The notes below the pieces were generated by a model. The model was not told the origin of the DNA. It worked only from the letters and a program-made list of their open reading frames with translations, and did not search any database. Shown in pieces: positions 13,097 through 21,024 of a stretch of DNA of 29,144 nucleotides (its first letter is position 1; the number at the start of each line of letters is the position of its first letter). Source of the DNA: a virus; IMG/VR virus record IMGVR_UViG_3300028392_000232, positions 1 to 29,144 of that record. One strand, written 5' to 3'. The translations under genes and the position numbers were made by a program.

Positions 13097-14986
13097 TTAT
13101 TCGATGGTTCCGGTGGCTGGGTTGTAGCGGCGAACTGCTCCTTGCGAAGCTGTCTGCGGGGAAGGCTTGAGTGAATTGATCCTGCTCTTGAGCGTGTTGT
13201 ATTCATCGAGGCGGGCGTTGTATTCGTCGTTGCTCATCAATGACAAATGGCGGGTGCCTGGGGATGACATGCCGTATGCGCCACTCACTGACGGGGATTC
13301 GACGGTCTCGTTGCCGGTCTGCAAATTACGGGTCACGTCTGTCAGGCGGGCTTCAAGTTTTGCGATCTCCGCCTGCTTGGATTTGGCTGCCGCCATCTCC
13401 GTGCTTGACAAGCGGCGGGTGAACGCTGATGCCGCGCCATCCACACCTGTCTGCGGAACCACTGTGGCCGGAGTGGTTGCGGCGGGAGCACCCACGGTCT
13501 GCGGCTGCGTGGCGGTTGCCGCCGGTTGACTGAGGTCCATGCCGAAAACCTGGGCGGCGTTCGCGATCCGCTCGATGTCGCTGCCACCTCCCGCACCTCT
13601 GGAATATCCCGCGGCGACCTGTGTCGCCTGCTCCTGGGTGATCGGGGTCGGGTTGAAGTTTTTGTAGTCCTTGCTGGGGCTGGAGAACCATCCGTCCTCG
13701 GTCGTCGGTAGCCCGTGATGGGTATCGGCGGTCATCTTTGCCACCTCAAAAGGCACTCCGAGGTTGGTCTGCTCCGCCACCGACGCCGCCCATGCCTGCG
13801 CCTTCGGCCTGTCGGCGTCGCTGATGGTCTTGCCGTCGGCAGAGAACCGGGCTACTGTCGCGCTCCCGATGTCCTTCGTCCCGTCGAACGGGTTGGACTT
13901 GCCGCCGACGCCGTGAGTCCCGTTGCCGACGCCTGCGGTGGCAGCTCTGAATACCTCCGTTTGGCTCCTCTGGTTGTTGTTGGCGGCGTCGCGCTGGCCT
14001 GCGGCTAGGTTGTTGGCGGCGTCGCGCTGGCCTGCGGCTAGGTTGTTTGCGTCGGTGTTATAGACATGGGGGATACCCGCGACACCAAGCGATGCTTGGT
14101 TCATCTGCTCCGGCGTGCGGGCGAACAGTCCGGCGGCTCTAGCCATCGCCTGTATTGTATTATCCGAATTTGAGTCACTGGATACTGCCGAGTTGATCGC
14201 GAGGCGCTGGATGTCCGCTTCGGAATTGATCGGGTGGGCGGAGTGGATCTCGCCGCTTCTGAAAATTGATGCGGCAGGGTCGCCGCCGAGTTGTTGGTAG
14301 AATTTCGAGACGCCGCCCCCCCATCCGCCGTTTGTTCCGTTCGGATCGTTCCCCGCGCCTGGGGGAGCATAGACGCCGCCAATCTCAGCGAGCGTCCGTT
14401 TGCCCTTGTAGGGACCATTCGGGTCTGCAAGAACCTGTGCCATGCGGTTGATCGACTCGACCGGATCAGTGAATGAGATGGGTCCGTTCGCATCGGATAC
14501 TCCCATCGCGTTTTTCTTTTGCAGATATGCGCTTGATGTGCCGTTTCCAGTTTCAAGCATCGCAATCGACTTGAGCACGCGAGGGTCGATACCGTTGGCT
14601 GTTCCAGCCGCATTGAAGGCGGCGTCTAATGAGTCAAGCCCGGTGGTGCCAGCGCCTGCCGTTGATTCGAGCATCCGTTGTTGCCCGACGTTGCGGCCAT
14701 TCCAGTGTTGCGTCTGCGCTCCTGCCAATGCTGCTTGTGCGTCCGACTGGCGTGCGTTGGCCATGCCTGCCGCTGCTGTTCCATTATGCGCTCCAATCTC
14801 GGCCTGCGCCGTCTGCGGGAACCATGTATTGCGGGTCCGCTCGAAATCCGTCTGCGCCCCTAGCAGCGCGTTCTGGTTGCCGAGCAGCGCGGCCTTGGCG
14901 CGCGCCTCCGGGTCGTTCATCCTCATGAATGCGTCTCCGATTCCGGCGAGGTTCTGGCTGAGTGCCGCTGCGGTCTGGTAGTTCAT
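13097..14986 (-). CDS. Internal virion protein with lysozyme/transglycosylase-like domain
   Basis: 629 aa from ATG 14986, preceded by AAACCACC. The N-terminal 110 residues are Ala/Gln-rich helices like those of ejection proteins. Residues about 118-232 resemble a muramidase fold: LDAAFNAAGTANGIDPRVLKSIAMLETGNG with Glu145 a candidate catalytic acid, then KKNAMGVSD, SFTDPVESINRMAQVL, and GGGVSKFYQQL. Such virion-borne domains cut a local hole in peptidoglycan during DNA entry. The centre has a perfect 11-residue duplication (NNLAAGQRDAA). The C-terminal 120 residues include a coiled coil (AEIAKLEARLTDVTRNL). It lies directly before the giant ejection protein. The exact enzyme class is uncertain. 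Confidence 0.7.
   Translation of the reverse strand: MNYQTAAALSQNLAGIGDAFMRMNDPEARAKAALLGNQNALLGAQTDFERTRNTWFPQTAQAEIGAHNGTAAAGMANARQSDAQAALAGAQTQHWNGRNVGQQRMLESTAGAGTTGLDSLDAAFNAAGTANGIDPRVLKSIAMLETGNGTSSAYLQKKNAMGVSDANGPISFTDPVESINRMAQVLADPNGPYKGKRTLAEIGGVYAPPGAGNDPNGTNGGWGGGVSKFYQQLGGDPAASIFRSGEIHSAHPINSEADIQRLAINSAVSSDSNSDNTIQAMARAAGLFARTPEQMNQASLGVAGIPHVYNTDANNLAAGQRDAANNLAAGQRDAANNNQRSQTEVFRAATAGVGNGTHGVGGKSNPFDGTKDIGSATVARFSADGKTISDADRPKAQAWAASVAEQTNLGVPFEVAKMTADTHHGLPTTEDGWFSSPSKDYKNFNPTPITQEQATQVAAGYSRGAGGGSDIERIANAAQVFGMDLSQPAATATQPQTVGAPAATTPATVVPQTGVDGAASAFTRRLSSTEMAAAKSKQAEIAKLEARLTDVTRNLQTGNETVESPSVSGAYGMSSPGTRHLSLMSNDEYNARLDEYNTLKSRINSLKPSPQTASQGAVRRYNPATGTIE
13977..14042 (-). 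repeat. Perfect 33-bp tandem duplication
   Basis: Two exact 33-bp copies, 13977-14009 and 14010-14042, encode NNLAAGQRDAA twice in frame. No mismatch is seen, so the duplication is recent or kept by recombination. Confidence 0.9.
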
Positions 14987-14992
14987 GGTGGT

Positions 14993-15781
14993 TTATACTT
15001 GGTTGGGGACGATGGTGGCCTTGGGCGCGCCAATCGTCTTGAACATCCCTTGGCTGTTCGCGCCGTAGCCGATCTCGCCGAGGGTGCTCAGGGCGGACCC
15101 GGCGAGGGCCAGTCCCGCGCCCTTGTTGAGAATCCCTTCCTGCTGTGACTGGTAGTATTTCGACGAGGCGTCCGAGAGAAGGTTGTTCGCCGCGAGCGGG
15201 CGGTTGAGCGCGTTGTTGCGCGCTCCCGCAAGCTGGATGGCGTCCGCGCTGTCTTGCAGCCGCTGGTTGCCGGAGATCCTTGCCTGTGCGAGCGCCTGCA
15301 TCGCGGCCTGCGCCCCGGCCTGCTGGGTGTTGATCCCGCCGGCGTGGGCCAGATTGGCCGCCAGTGCCTGATCGTAGGCAGACGAGCCAGCCGTCTGCGA
15401 GTCCTGACCCTGCCCGCCGTTCTGCACCTGCACCGAGCCGCTGGACCGCGTGGCGTCCGCTGAGATGGGTGCTGCCGCGCGGTCGCCTGCCGCGGACAAT
15501 GCCGCCGCCAGCGGGTTCTGCGCCGCCGCGCTGTCCGCCGCGAGCTTGTCGGGCGTGTAGGCCGGCAGGGTGTTGTCTTGAAATGCCTTCCTCGATACCA
15601 GCGCGTCCTGCCGCTGCTGTTCTTGCAGCTTCATCTGGTCCTGCATGATCGACCCTTGCCGCCCAACCTCTTGGAGCCGGGCATTGGCCGCTGCCGACTG
15701 CTGCATGTTCGATGCGCGGGCGGACATGGCTGCTCCTCCGAGCGTGGAGACTAATGCAATGGCGGATACTGGGTCGCACAT
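14993..15781 (-). CDS. Internal virion / ejection-type protein (262 aa)
   Basis: ATG 15781 follows ATTAAACC, three bases after the stop of the upstream gene. It starts MCDPVSAIALVSTLGGAAMSARA, a short hydrophobic N-terminus, then Gln/Ala-rich helices (NMQQSAAANARLQEVGRQGSIMQDQMKLQEQQRQD). The centre is Ala/Gly-rich with QAGAQAAMQALAQARISGNQRLQ. The C-terminus holds a glycine-rich hydrophobic hairpin (GLALAGSALSTLGEIGYG). Composition and position between the GNAT-like gene and the muramidase-like gene match the middle ejection proteins of podoviruses. The family is not recognised beyond that. Confidence 0.65.
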   Translation of the reverse strand: MCDPVSAIALVSTLGGAAMSARASNMQQSAAANARLQEVGRQGSIMQDQMKLQEQQRQDALVSRKAFQDNTLPAYTPDKLAADSAAAQNPLAAALSAAGDRAAAPISADATRSSGSVQVQNGGQGQDSQTAGSSAYDQALAANLAHAGGINTQQAGAQAAMQALAQARISGNQRLQDSADAIQLAGARNNALNRPLAANNLLSDASSKYYQSQQEGILNKGAGLALAGSALSTLGEIGYGANSQGMFKTIGAPKATIVPNQV

Positions 15782-15784
15782 GGT

Positions 15785-16477
15785 TTAATGGATGGTTGAG
15801 ACTTGGTTGCCGCCACCACCGCCGGATGCGGGGGACTGGCGGTTGAACAACGGGCTGAACGCGCCGTAGGACTGGCCGTTCGGGCTATACAGCGCGTTGT
15901 TGTAGTCCATCGACGCATACTTCGCGGCCTGCCCGAGCAGGGCGGAAATAGGCTCGAACGCTGGTCCCGTCTGGAGTGCGCCCACCGCGCCGCTGGCGGA
16001 CTGGAGTCCCACGTCGGGCGACTCGCTGCCATACATCTGGGCGATGGAGTTTTGCTTCGCCATCTGGACCTGTCCGCGCTGCTGGTTGGAATAGTCGAGC
16101 GCCTTCGACTGGGCGTCGCGGTAGATGCCACCGTAGGTGGTCGCCAGCTCGCCCTGCTGGGCGGCGTCGGTCGAGGAGTGGAGTTTGCCCTTGTTGGCCA
16201 GTGCCGAGCGCAGACCTGTCTGCGCGTGGAGCTGCGACTGCTCGATCTGCGGGTTCGCGTAGGCGAGGTAGTTGTCCTGCAAGCCCTTGTAGTAAGGGTC
16301 GTCGAAACCGCTGAACTGCGAGTTGATCTTGCTCAGTCCCTCGCTCATCGCGGCGCGCTTGCCGTCGGCGTCCGCCTTCGCCGCCGCCGCCTGGTCCTTC
16401 TGCCACTGGAACTGCTGCTGCGAGAGCTTCGCCGCCGCCTTGTTGGCTTTCGCCGCCCCTCCGTCGCTCATACACAT
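15785..16477 (-). CDS. Internal virion / ejection-type protein (230 aa)
   Basis: ATG 16477 (MCMSDGGAAK), 4 nt after the GNAT-like gene; a second ATG two codons in is possible. The first 45 residues are an Ala/Lys/Gln coiled coil (ANKAAAKLSQQQFQWQKDQA). The middle contains FSGFDDPYYKGLQDNYLAYANPQIEQ and a Gln-rich helix, and the end is Gly/Ser-rich. Many podovirus genomes have such a protein right after the tail stabilisation and acetyltransferase-like genes, and it is packaged in the capsid for ejection. This assignment rests on composition and position. Confidence 0.65.
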   Translation of the reverse strand: MCMSDGGAAKANKAAAKLSQQQFQWQKDQAAAAKADADGKRAAMSEGLSKINSQFSGFDDPYYKGLQDNYLAYANPQIEQSQLHAQTGLRSALANKGKLHSSTDAAQQGELATTYGGIYRDAQSKALDYSNQQRGQVQMAKQNSIAQMYGSESPDVGLQSASGAVGALQTGPAFEPISALLGQAAKYASMDYNNALYSPNGQSYGAFSPLFNRQSPASGGGGGNQVSTIH

Positions 16478-16480
16478 GGC

Positions 16481-16981
16481 TTAGAAATTCCTCCCTTTTG
16501 ACCACCCGAACAGGTGGAAGGTTTCGCCGCCCCGCCCGTAGCCGGGGGCCACGCACTCCTCGGTCGCGCCGAGGTGGCGCAGCCAGCGGTGCGCGGTGTC
16601 GTGACCAGACAGACTCCAGCACTGCGCTCGGTGTATGTTTGCATCAGACATGATCTGGAAAATCGCTTTTTTCGCCCAGCGGGTCAATGCCAAAGCGACT
16701 TTCTCCCAGCTATCCGTGGCATACATCCAGACAGACGCCACTCCCGGCCACATCATCGAGATCCCGATCACCGCGACGGGTTCCCCGGCGATGCTCGCAA
16801 TCCAGCCGCAGCCGTCGCGGTTGGCGGCGTCGTAGGTCCGCTGCACCATCAGCTCGTCGTCGCTCGTCGCGCTGTCGTCGAGCACCGGGTAGCAGGTGGC
16901 GAACACCTCGTCGCGGTCAATCCGCCGCATGTTGCGGACGATGAACGACAGCGGCTCGTAGTCCACCGGGCCGAGCACCAT
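16481..16981 (-). CDS. GNAT acetyltransferase-like virion-region protein
   Basis: The preferred start is ATG 16981 (MVLGPVDYEP), 7 nt after the stop of the gp10-like gene, giving 166 aa. A longer frame from 17080 would overlap that gene by 92 nt with a Pro-rich N-terminus. The layout is GNAT-like: IVRNMRRIDRDEVFA, then GWIASIAGEPVAVIGIS (beta strands 2-4), WMYATDSWEKVALALTRWAKK (the place of the acetyl-CoA loop), and HRWLRHLGATEEC with FHLFGW at the end. The acetyl-CoA signature Q/RxxGxG/A is not clearly kept. T7-like phages carry an acetyltransferase-fold internal virion protein at this place. A structural role is at least as likely as catalysis. Confidence 0.7.
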   Translation of the reverse strand: MVLGPVDYEPLSFIVRNMRRIDRDEVFATCYPVLDDSATSDDELMVQRTYDAANRDGCGWIASIAGEPVAVIGISMMWPGVASVWMYATDSWEKVALALTRWAKKAIFQIMSDANIHRAQCWSLSGHDTAHRWLRHLGATEECVAPGYGRGGETFHLFGWSKGRNF

Positions 16982-16988
16982 GCGCGGC

Positions 16989-18731
16989 TTATTTCGGCGG
17001 CTCAGTGAACTCGAAGTGGCAGGCGAAGGAGGATAGTTTGGCGGCGGCTGCATCGGTGGAGGTGAATTTGAATCCGACATGCGTCCCGTAGCCGGCGATT
17101 CCGAACGACGGGAGGCTGAAATTCTGGCCGATCACATGGCCCGCCAGCACGAACTCGCTGCTCACCGGGTCCGTGCTGTAATCAATCCGCCACGTCCCCT
17201 CGCAACTCGCGTCGATGCCGTGGAACCGCTTGCGGTGCGCGGCCTTGTCGGCGTCCAGCCATGACAGCTCGACCGCCGCCTCGGACGTGTCGTAGGTGTC
17301 GCCGGTGTCGCCGCCGTAGAGATAGACGGTGTTGCCGGAGCGGGCGTAGAGCCTGCTGTCCTGCACCGCCCAGTCACTGACCGTGAAACCCGGCTCGTAG
17401 GTCGTCCACGCCGAGATGTTGGACGCCGGGAAGAACGAATAGACGAACACCTTGCCGCCGATGGCGAGCATGTAGCGCCCCTCCCGCGGCTCGATCACGC
17501 CGCAGACCTTGAGAAGCTCCGTCTCGCTGCGCGTCTTCATCTGGGTGATGACGAGCGGGTCGATGCTCGTCCCCACGTCATAGACCACCGCGGCGTTGGA
17601 GGCGTCACGCGCCCGCAGGCTGCGGATGCCGGTGTCGGAAAGGAAGAACACGTCAAGCTCGCCGAAGTTGATTGCGCTGCGCGGGGCGAAGGTCCCGATG
17701 TTGTCGAGGATCTGCACTGGCACGTTGGACGACGGGTCGCCGGCCACCACCGACCAGATCTGAGTCACCCGGCGGGCGAACACCGCGAGGTAGTTCTGGT
17801 AGGGGGCCATCGCCACCAGCGCGTCGGCCTGCGCCGTCTGCGAGGAAAGGTTCTCGAAGCCCGCGAACGATGTCGGGACGGTGGGCGCTGGCGTCCACTC
17901 GGTCGCGTTCTCGGTGTCGGAGTAATAGAGCAGCCCCTGGCTGGTCGCATACATCTTGCTGCGGAAGGTCCGCACCGCGCTTCCTGTCACCGAGCCTGAT
18001 GTCGAGAGCGTGTAGGAAACGCCGTTGACGGTGATCGACCAGATCGCCGCCGCCGTGTTGTTACTGGTCGTCAGGGTGACGGTCGTCACCTGCGCCGTGG
18101 TCGATCCCGGAGCGGTGGTGGCGACGATGGCCACGCTCATGCTTGCCGTGTCGAGCGGGGTGATACCGGATGCGATGGTGAACGCCGTGTTGACCGCATC
18201 CGCGGTGATCGCGATGGTCGCCTTGCCGCTCACCGTGCTGTATGCCGCGGAGACCAGCGGTGCCAGCGTCACGCGGTCCGCGAGTCCCTGTCCGAGCGTG
18301 AAGACGCTGCCGGACATCAGGTCCCAGTCGGTGACTCGGGTGCCGTTGTAAAAGTGGTGGATCGCGCCGCTCGCGTAGCGGGCGACGACGTAGGGACTGC
18401 CCGCGAAGGTCTCGGTCGAGATGACTTCGGTCATGTCCGACGCTACTGCCGCGACGAGCTGCTGGTAGGTGACGCCTGATGGAATAGCTGGAGCGGCAAG
18501 CGACCCCGGCACCTTCGAGCCGAACGTGTAGATGGCCGCGCGGGTCGCGTGCAGACCGAACGTGTCCGCAGACAGCGCGTATTTCGAGACGAACGCCTTG
18601 CGCTTCTCGATCTCCCCGCCTCGGTTGATGTGGACGTTCTTGCCGCTCACCAGGCTGCCCTGCTGGGCGCTGATCTTGGAGCGGCGGGCGTCAAGCCCCT
18701 GCTTGAACGAGTTGACGAAGACGTAGGCCAT
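16989..18731 (-). CDS. P22 gp10-like DNA stabilisation / tail nozzle protein
   Basis: 580 aa from ATG 18731. The N-terminus (FVNSFKQGLDARRSKISAQQGSL, then NVHINRGGEIEKRKAF) has the typical opening of phage stabilisation/tail tubular proteins: a G-L-D-x-R motif followed by a G-G-E-I-x-K-R motif. The rest is beta-rich with a Thr/Ser/Val-rich insertion near 150-240, then propeller-like strands (FLSDTGIRSLRA, VYLYGGDTGD). Members form the lower tail tube that plugs packaged DNA in the capsid. It follows the adaptor gene by 3 nt. This gene and the absence of tape measure or sheath genes are the main evidence for a short-tailed virion. Confidence 0.8.
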   Translation of the reverse strand: MAYVFVNSFKQGLDARRSKISAQQGSLVSGKNVHINRGGEIEKRKAFVSKYALSADTFGLHATRAAIYTFGSKVPGSLAAPAIPSGVTYQQLVAAVASDMTEVISTETFAGSPYVVARYASGAIHHFYNGTRVTDWDLMSGSVFTLGQGLADRVTLAPLVSAAYSTVSGKATIAITADAVNTAFTIASGITPLDTASMSVAIVATTAPGSTTAQVTTVTLTTSNNTAAAIWSITVNGVSYTLSTSGSVTGSAVRTFRSKMYATSQGLLYYSDTENATEWTPAPTVPTSFAGFENLSSQTAQADALVAMAPYQNYLAVFARRVTQIWSVVAGDPSSNVPVQILDNIGTFAPRSAINFGELDVFFLSDTGIRSLRARDASNAAVVYDVGTSIDPLVITQMKTRSETELLKVCGVIEPREGRYMLAIGGKVFVYSFFPASNISAWTTYEPGFTVSDWAVQDSRLYARSGNTVYLYGGDTGDTYDTSEAAVELSWLDADKAAHRKRFHGIDASCEGTWRIDYSTDPVSSEFVLAGHVIGQNFSLPSFGIAGYGTHVGFKFTSTDAAAAKLSSFACHFEFTEPPK

Positions 18732-18734
18732 GTC

Positions 18735-19424
18735 TCAGCGCGGCACGCGGATGTAGGTCCTGCCTCGGGTGATCGGGATTGTCTCTCCCATGACGAACAT
18801 CGCCTCCTTCTGGAAGCGTCCTTTCAGGCGGTTGTAGTGGCTGGTCGCCATCTGGAGCTTGAGCGGCGCGTCCTGCGCCTTCGAGCGGGCGAGGAGTTCG
18901 GCGGCAGCCGTCAGCACCAGCAGCGTGCCGTCGATGTCGCAGGTGTCCGTGCCTGCGACGAGCGGGGCGAGCGTCTTCATCGCCCGGAAGCGGATCGCAC
19001 CGTCATGGGTGGGTGTCGGCCAGACCTCGAACTGGTTGCCCTCGTAATGGCACCACTTGTAGATCCTCGACTCGGCGGCTCCGGTGTCGGAGTTGGTCGT
19101 GTTGTAGTCGGCCGGCGTGATGCCGTAGCCGATGATCCGCCAGTTCGGCGTGGCGGCGTCCGCGTCCCGCGACCACGCGCCGAAGATCCGCTCGAAGTCG
19201 AGGTCGTTGTTGAACGTGTAGTATCGCTCGCCAGCCAGCATCGCCTCCTCGCGGAACACGCGGAGGTGGGGCCAGTTGAAGTCGGCGTAGTAGGTCTCCT
19301 GCACCCGCCGCAAGGTCTGTTGCAGGCCGGGCAGGGACTGCGCCCCCATCGAGGCGTTCGTCGAGTCGCCGATCTCCGCGCGGAGGGCGATCACCAGTTG
19401 GTCAAGCGTTTGTCCGGCGGGCAT
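18735..19424 (-). CDS. Head-tail adaptor (podovirus gp4/gp11-like)
   Basis: 229 aa from ATG 19424 (MPAGQTLDQL). It starts with helices LVIALRAEIGDSTNASMG and QTLRRVQETYYADFNWPHLRVF, common in phage adaptor proteins that dock on the portal. A beta-rich centre follows (GERYYTFNNDLDFERIFG, QFEVWPTPTHDGAIRFRAMK), then a long helix (LVLTAAAELLARSKAQDAPLKLQMATSHYNRL). It lies between the coat region and the gp10-like gene, as adaptors do in P22- and T7-like phages. The match is by pattern and gene order. Confidence 0.7.
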   Translation of the reverse strand: MPAGQTLDQLVIALRAEIGDSTNASMGAQSLPGLQQTLRRVQETYYADFNWPHLRVFREEAMLAGERYYTFNNDLDFERIFGAWSRDADAATPNWRIIGYGITPADYNTTNSDTGAAESRIYKWCHYEGNQFEVWPTPTHDGAIRFRAMKTLAPLVAGTDTCDIDGTLLVLTAAAELLARSKAQDAPLKLQMATSHYNRLKGRFQKEAMFVMGETIPITRGRTYIRVPR

Positions 19425-19441
19425 GGCGTGGAGCGGGTGGG

Positions 19442-19831
19442 TCAGCCAATCGGCAGTTCGCCGCCGTCGTCGCCTTTGGATGCCAGTTTGAGGCCGGTGC
19501 GCTTGGTCGGACCGGCTGGCTTCTCCTCATCCGCTTCCGGCTCTTCCACGATGTCGGAAAAGACCGCTGTCAGACGGGTCGGCAGGGTGATGTTGAACCC
19601 GCGCTGGCCGAGGATCGCGGTGGTCGCCTCGTTGCCGTAGATGTTGGCGATCCGGTCGAATTCGGCGAGGTGGTTGACGGGAAGTTCGCTGGTGCTTTCC
19701 TGCACGCGGGCCACGCCGTCGATGCCGTGGATGCCGATCAGCACGCCGATCTCAGGCACGGACACGTTTTCGCGGAGGACGGTGTTGGAGAGGTCGCCAC
19801 TGCGGGCGACTAGGACGGAGCAGTGTTGCAT
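19442..19831 (-). CDS. Small structural-region protein (129 aa)
   Basis: ATG 19831 (MQHCSVLVAR) after the leader CCAACCAAAACCAACC, a very clear case of the A/C-rich leader in this phage. The N-terminal 80 residues are mixed alpha/beta (ENVSVPEIGVLIGIHGIDGVARV, TLPTRLTAVFSDIVEE). The C-terminus is charged and flexible (EADEEKPAGPTKRTG). It follows the coat gene after the terminator hairpin and precedes the adaptor. It may be a head completion or capsid-associated protein, but no family is recognised. Confidence 0.65.
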   Translation of the reverse strand: MQHCSVLVARSGDLSNTVLRENVSVPEIGVLIGIHGIDGVARVQESTSELPVNHLAEFDRIANIYGNEATTAILGQRGFNITLPTRLTAVFSDIVEEPEADEEKPAGPTKRTGLKLASKGDDGGELPIG

Positions 19832-19877
19832 GGTTGGTTTTGGTTGGTTGGTGGAGAATGCGGGGGGAAAGGGGGAA

Positions 19878-19903
19878 GGCGGGACCGGCGAACCAGCCCC
19901 GCC
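19878..19903 (-). terminator. UUCG-loop hairpin terminator after coat gene
   Basis: On the transcribed strand GGCGGG-G-CTGG pairs with CCGG-T-CCCGCC (11 pairs, two of them G-U) around a TTCG tetraloop, followed by a pyrimidine run (TTCCCCCTTTCCCCCC). It begins 12 nt after the coat protein stop. It is likely a partial terminator or 3' stabiliser that raises coat protein mRNA over downstream genes. Confidence 0.7.
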
Positions 19904-19915
19904 CGTGAATCTCGC

Positions 19916-21004
19916 TTAGGCGATGGAATAGACGCCGCACGAGTTCATGCGCTTGACGACAGTGCCGCCAGTCCATGTCATCGAGCGATAGAGGGCATAC
20001 TTGTCCTCGGGGCGGGCCGGGGCGTGGACCTTGTTATCCTCGCCGTCCATGACGTAGAGACCGATGGCGTCCGTGTCGATGAAGTAGCAGCGCTTCGAGT
20101 AGTCGATGCTGCCGCCGCCCGCGCCCGCTGCCTGGAGATCGTCCAAGGTCGGGTCATAGACGAAGGTGCCGATGCCGTTGATCGTCACCGTTGGGCTGGC
20201 GATGTTCTTGGTTCCGGCGACTCCGCTTTGCGAATACAGCGACTTCGCGGCGACTTCGGCTTCGAGGGCGTCGAGGAACTTCGATCCGCAGAGGATGAGG
20301 TTCGGCTTGCCTCCGAAACGCGAGAGCTGGCGCACTTCCTTGCGGAGCGCGGAGGTGAGACCGTCTGACCCGGCGGTGATGCCGAGCAGGTAGCGGTTTC
20401 TCCACCAGGTGCTGGTCGCGCGGTTGATGCCTCCGATGGACCCCGTGGCGGTGGTGTCGGTGATGTAGGCGAGCAGTCCCGCGGGAACCTTCGCGTCCTG
20501 CGTGCCGTCGCGCCACAGCAGCTCGTTCATCTTGCGCGACCAGCCTTCGCTCATCGAGGCGAGCTTGTGGTCGAGCAGTCCGGTGAGGGCGGTGAGTTCG
20601 CGGCCGGAGACCTGCGAGGCCTTCTCGCCGAACGCGCTGTCGAGGATGGTGATCCCGTCAGCCTTGAGTTCGGAGAACGAAACGGTGATGCCCGCGTGGA
20701 TTTCGTAGTATCCAAAAACCGCACGCTTGAGGTATGCGGGGTTCTGGAAGGTGACGGAATCGGTGCCGCTGAACCCCTTGAAGAAGTTCGAGTCGGAGTT
20801 GAGGTAGTCGCCGACGACGGGGACGCTGATTTTTTCCTTGCCGCCCGGAAAGGTCTTCTGCTTGCCGCGAAGGGCTGCGAGAAGGGGCTTGTCCTGGGTG
20901 GTTTGGTCGAAGGCGTCGCCTTTGACGTAGAAGTCGAGGGCGGCCGAGGCGATGGATTCGAGTTGACCGGCGGTGATGCCGGTGGCTGATGGTGAGAATG
21001 ACAT
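19916..21004 (-). CDS. Major capsid (coat) protein, HK97-fold type
   Basis: 362 aa from ATG 21004, preceded by CTAACATCCTAAAATC with no Shine-Dalgarno. The N-terminal helix region AGQLESIASAALDFYVKGDAF, a strand/E-loop-like part KQKTFPGGKEKISVPVVGDYL, then YEIHAGITVSFSELKADGI, a long spine-like helix (ELTALTGLLDHKLASMSEGWSRKMNELLW) and the late beta region (DYSKRCYFIDTDAIGLYVMDGE, ALYRSMTWTGGTVVKRMNSCGVY) are all typical of phage coat proteins. It sits directly after the scaffold gene (20-nt gap) and before a hairpin terminator. Length fits unprocessed podovirus coat proteins, and no maturation protease gene is seen. Confidence 0.85.
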   Translation of the reverse strand: MSFSPSATGITAGQLESIASAALDFYVKGDAFDQTTQDKPLLAALRGKQKTFPGGKEKISVPVVGDYLNSDSNFFKGFSGTDSVTFQNPAYLKRAVFGYYEIHAGITVSFSELKADGITILDSAFGEKASQVSGRELTALTGLLDHKLASMSEGWSRKMNELLWRDGTQDAKVPAGLLAYITDTTATGSIGGINRATSTWWRNRYLLGITAGSDGLTSALRKEVRQLSRFGGKPNLILCGSKFLDALEAEVAAKSLYSQSGVAGTKNIASPTVTINGIGTFVYDPTLDDLQAAGAGGGSIDYSKRCYFIDTDAIGLYVMDGEDNKVHAPARPEDKYALYRSMTWTGGTVVKRMNSCGVYSIA

Positions 21005-21024
21005 GATTTTAGGATGTTAGAGGA

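Noticed and set aside
16982-17080. Extended Pro-rich N-terminus for the GNAT-like protein
   Set aside because: It needs a 92-bp overlap with the gp10-like gene, while ATG 16981 lies 7 nt after that gene's stop.
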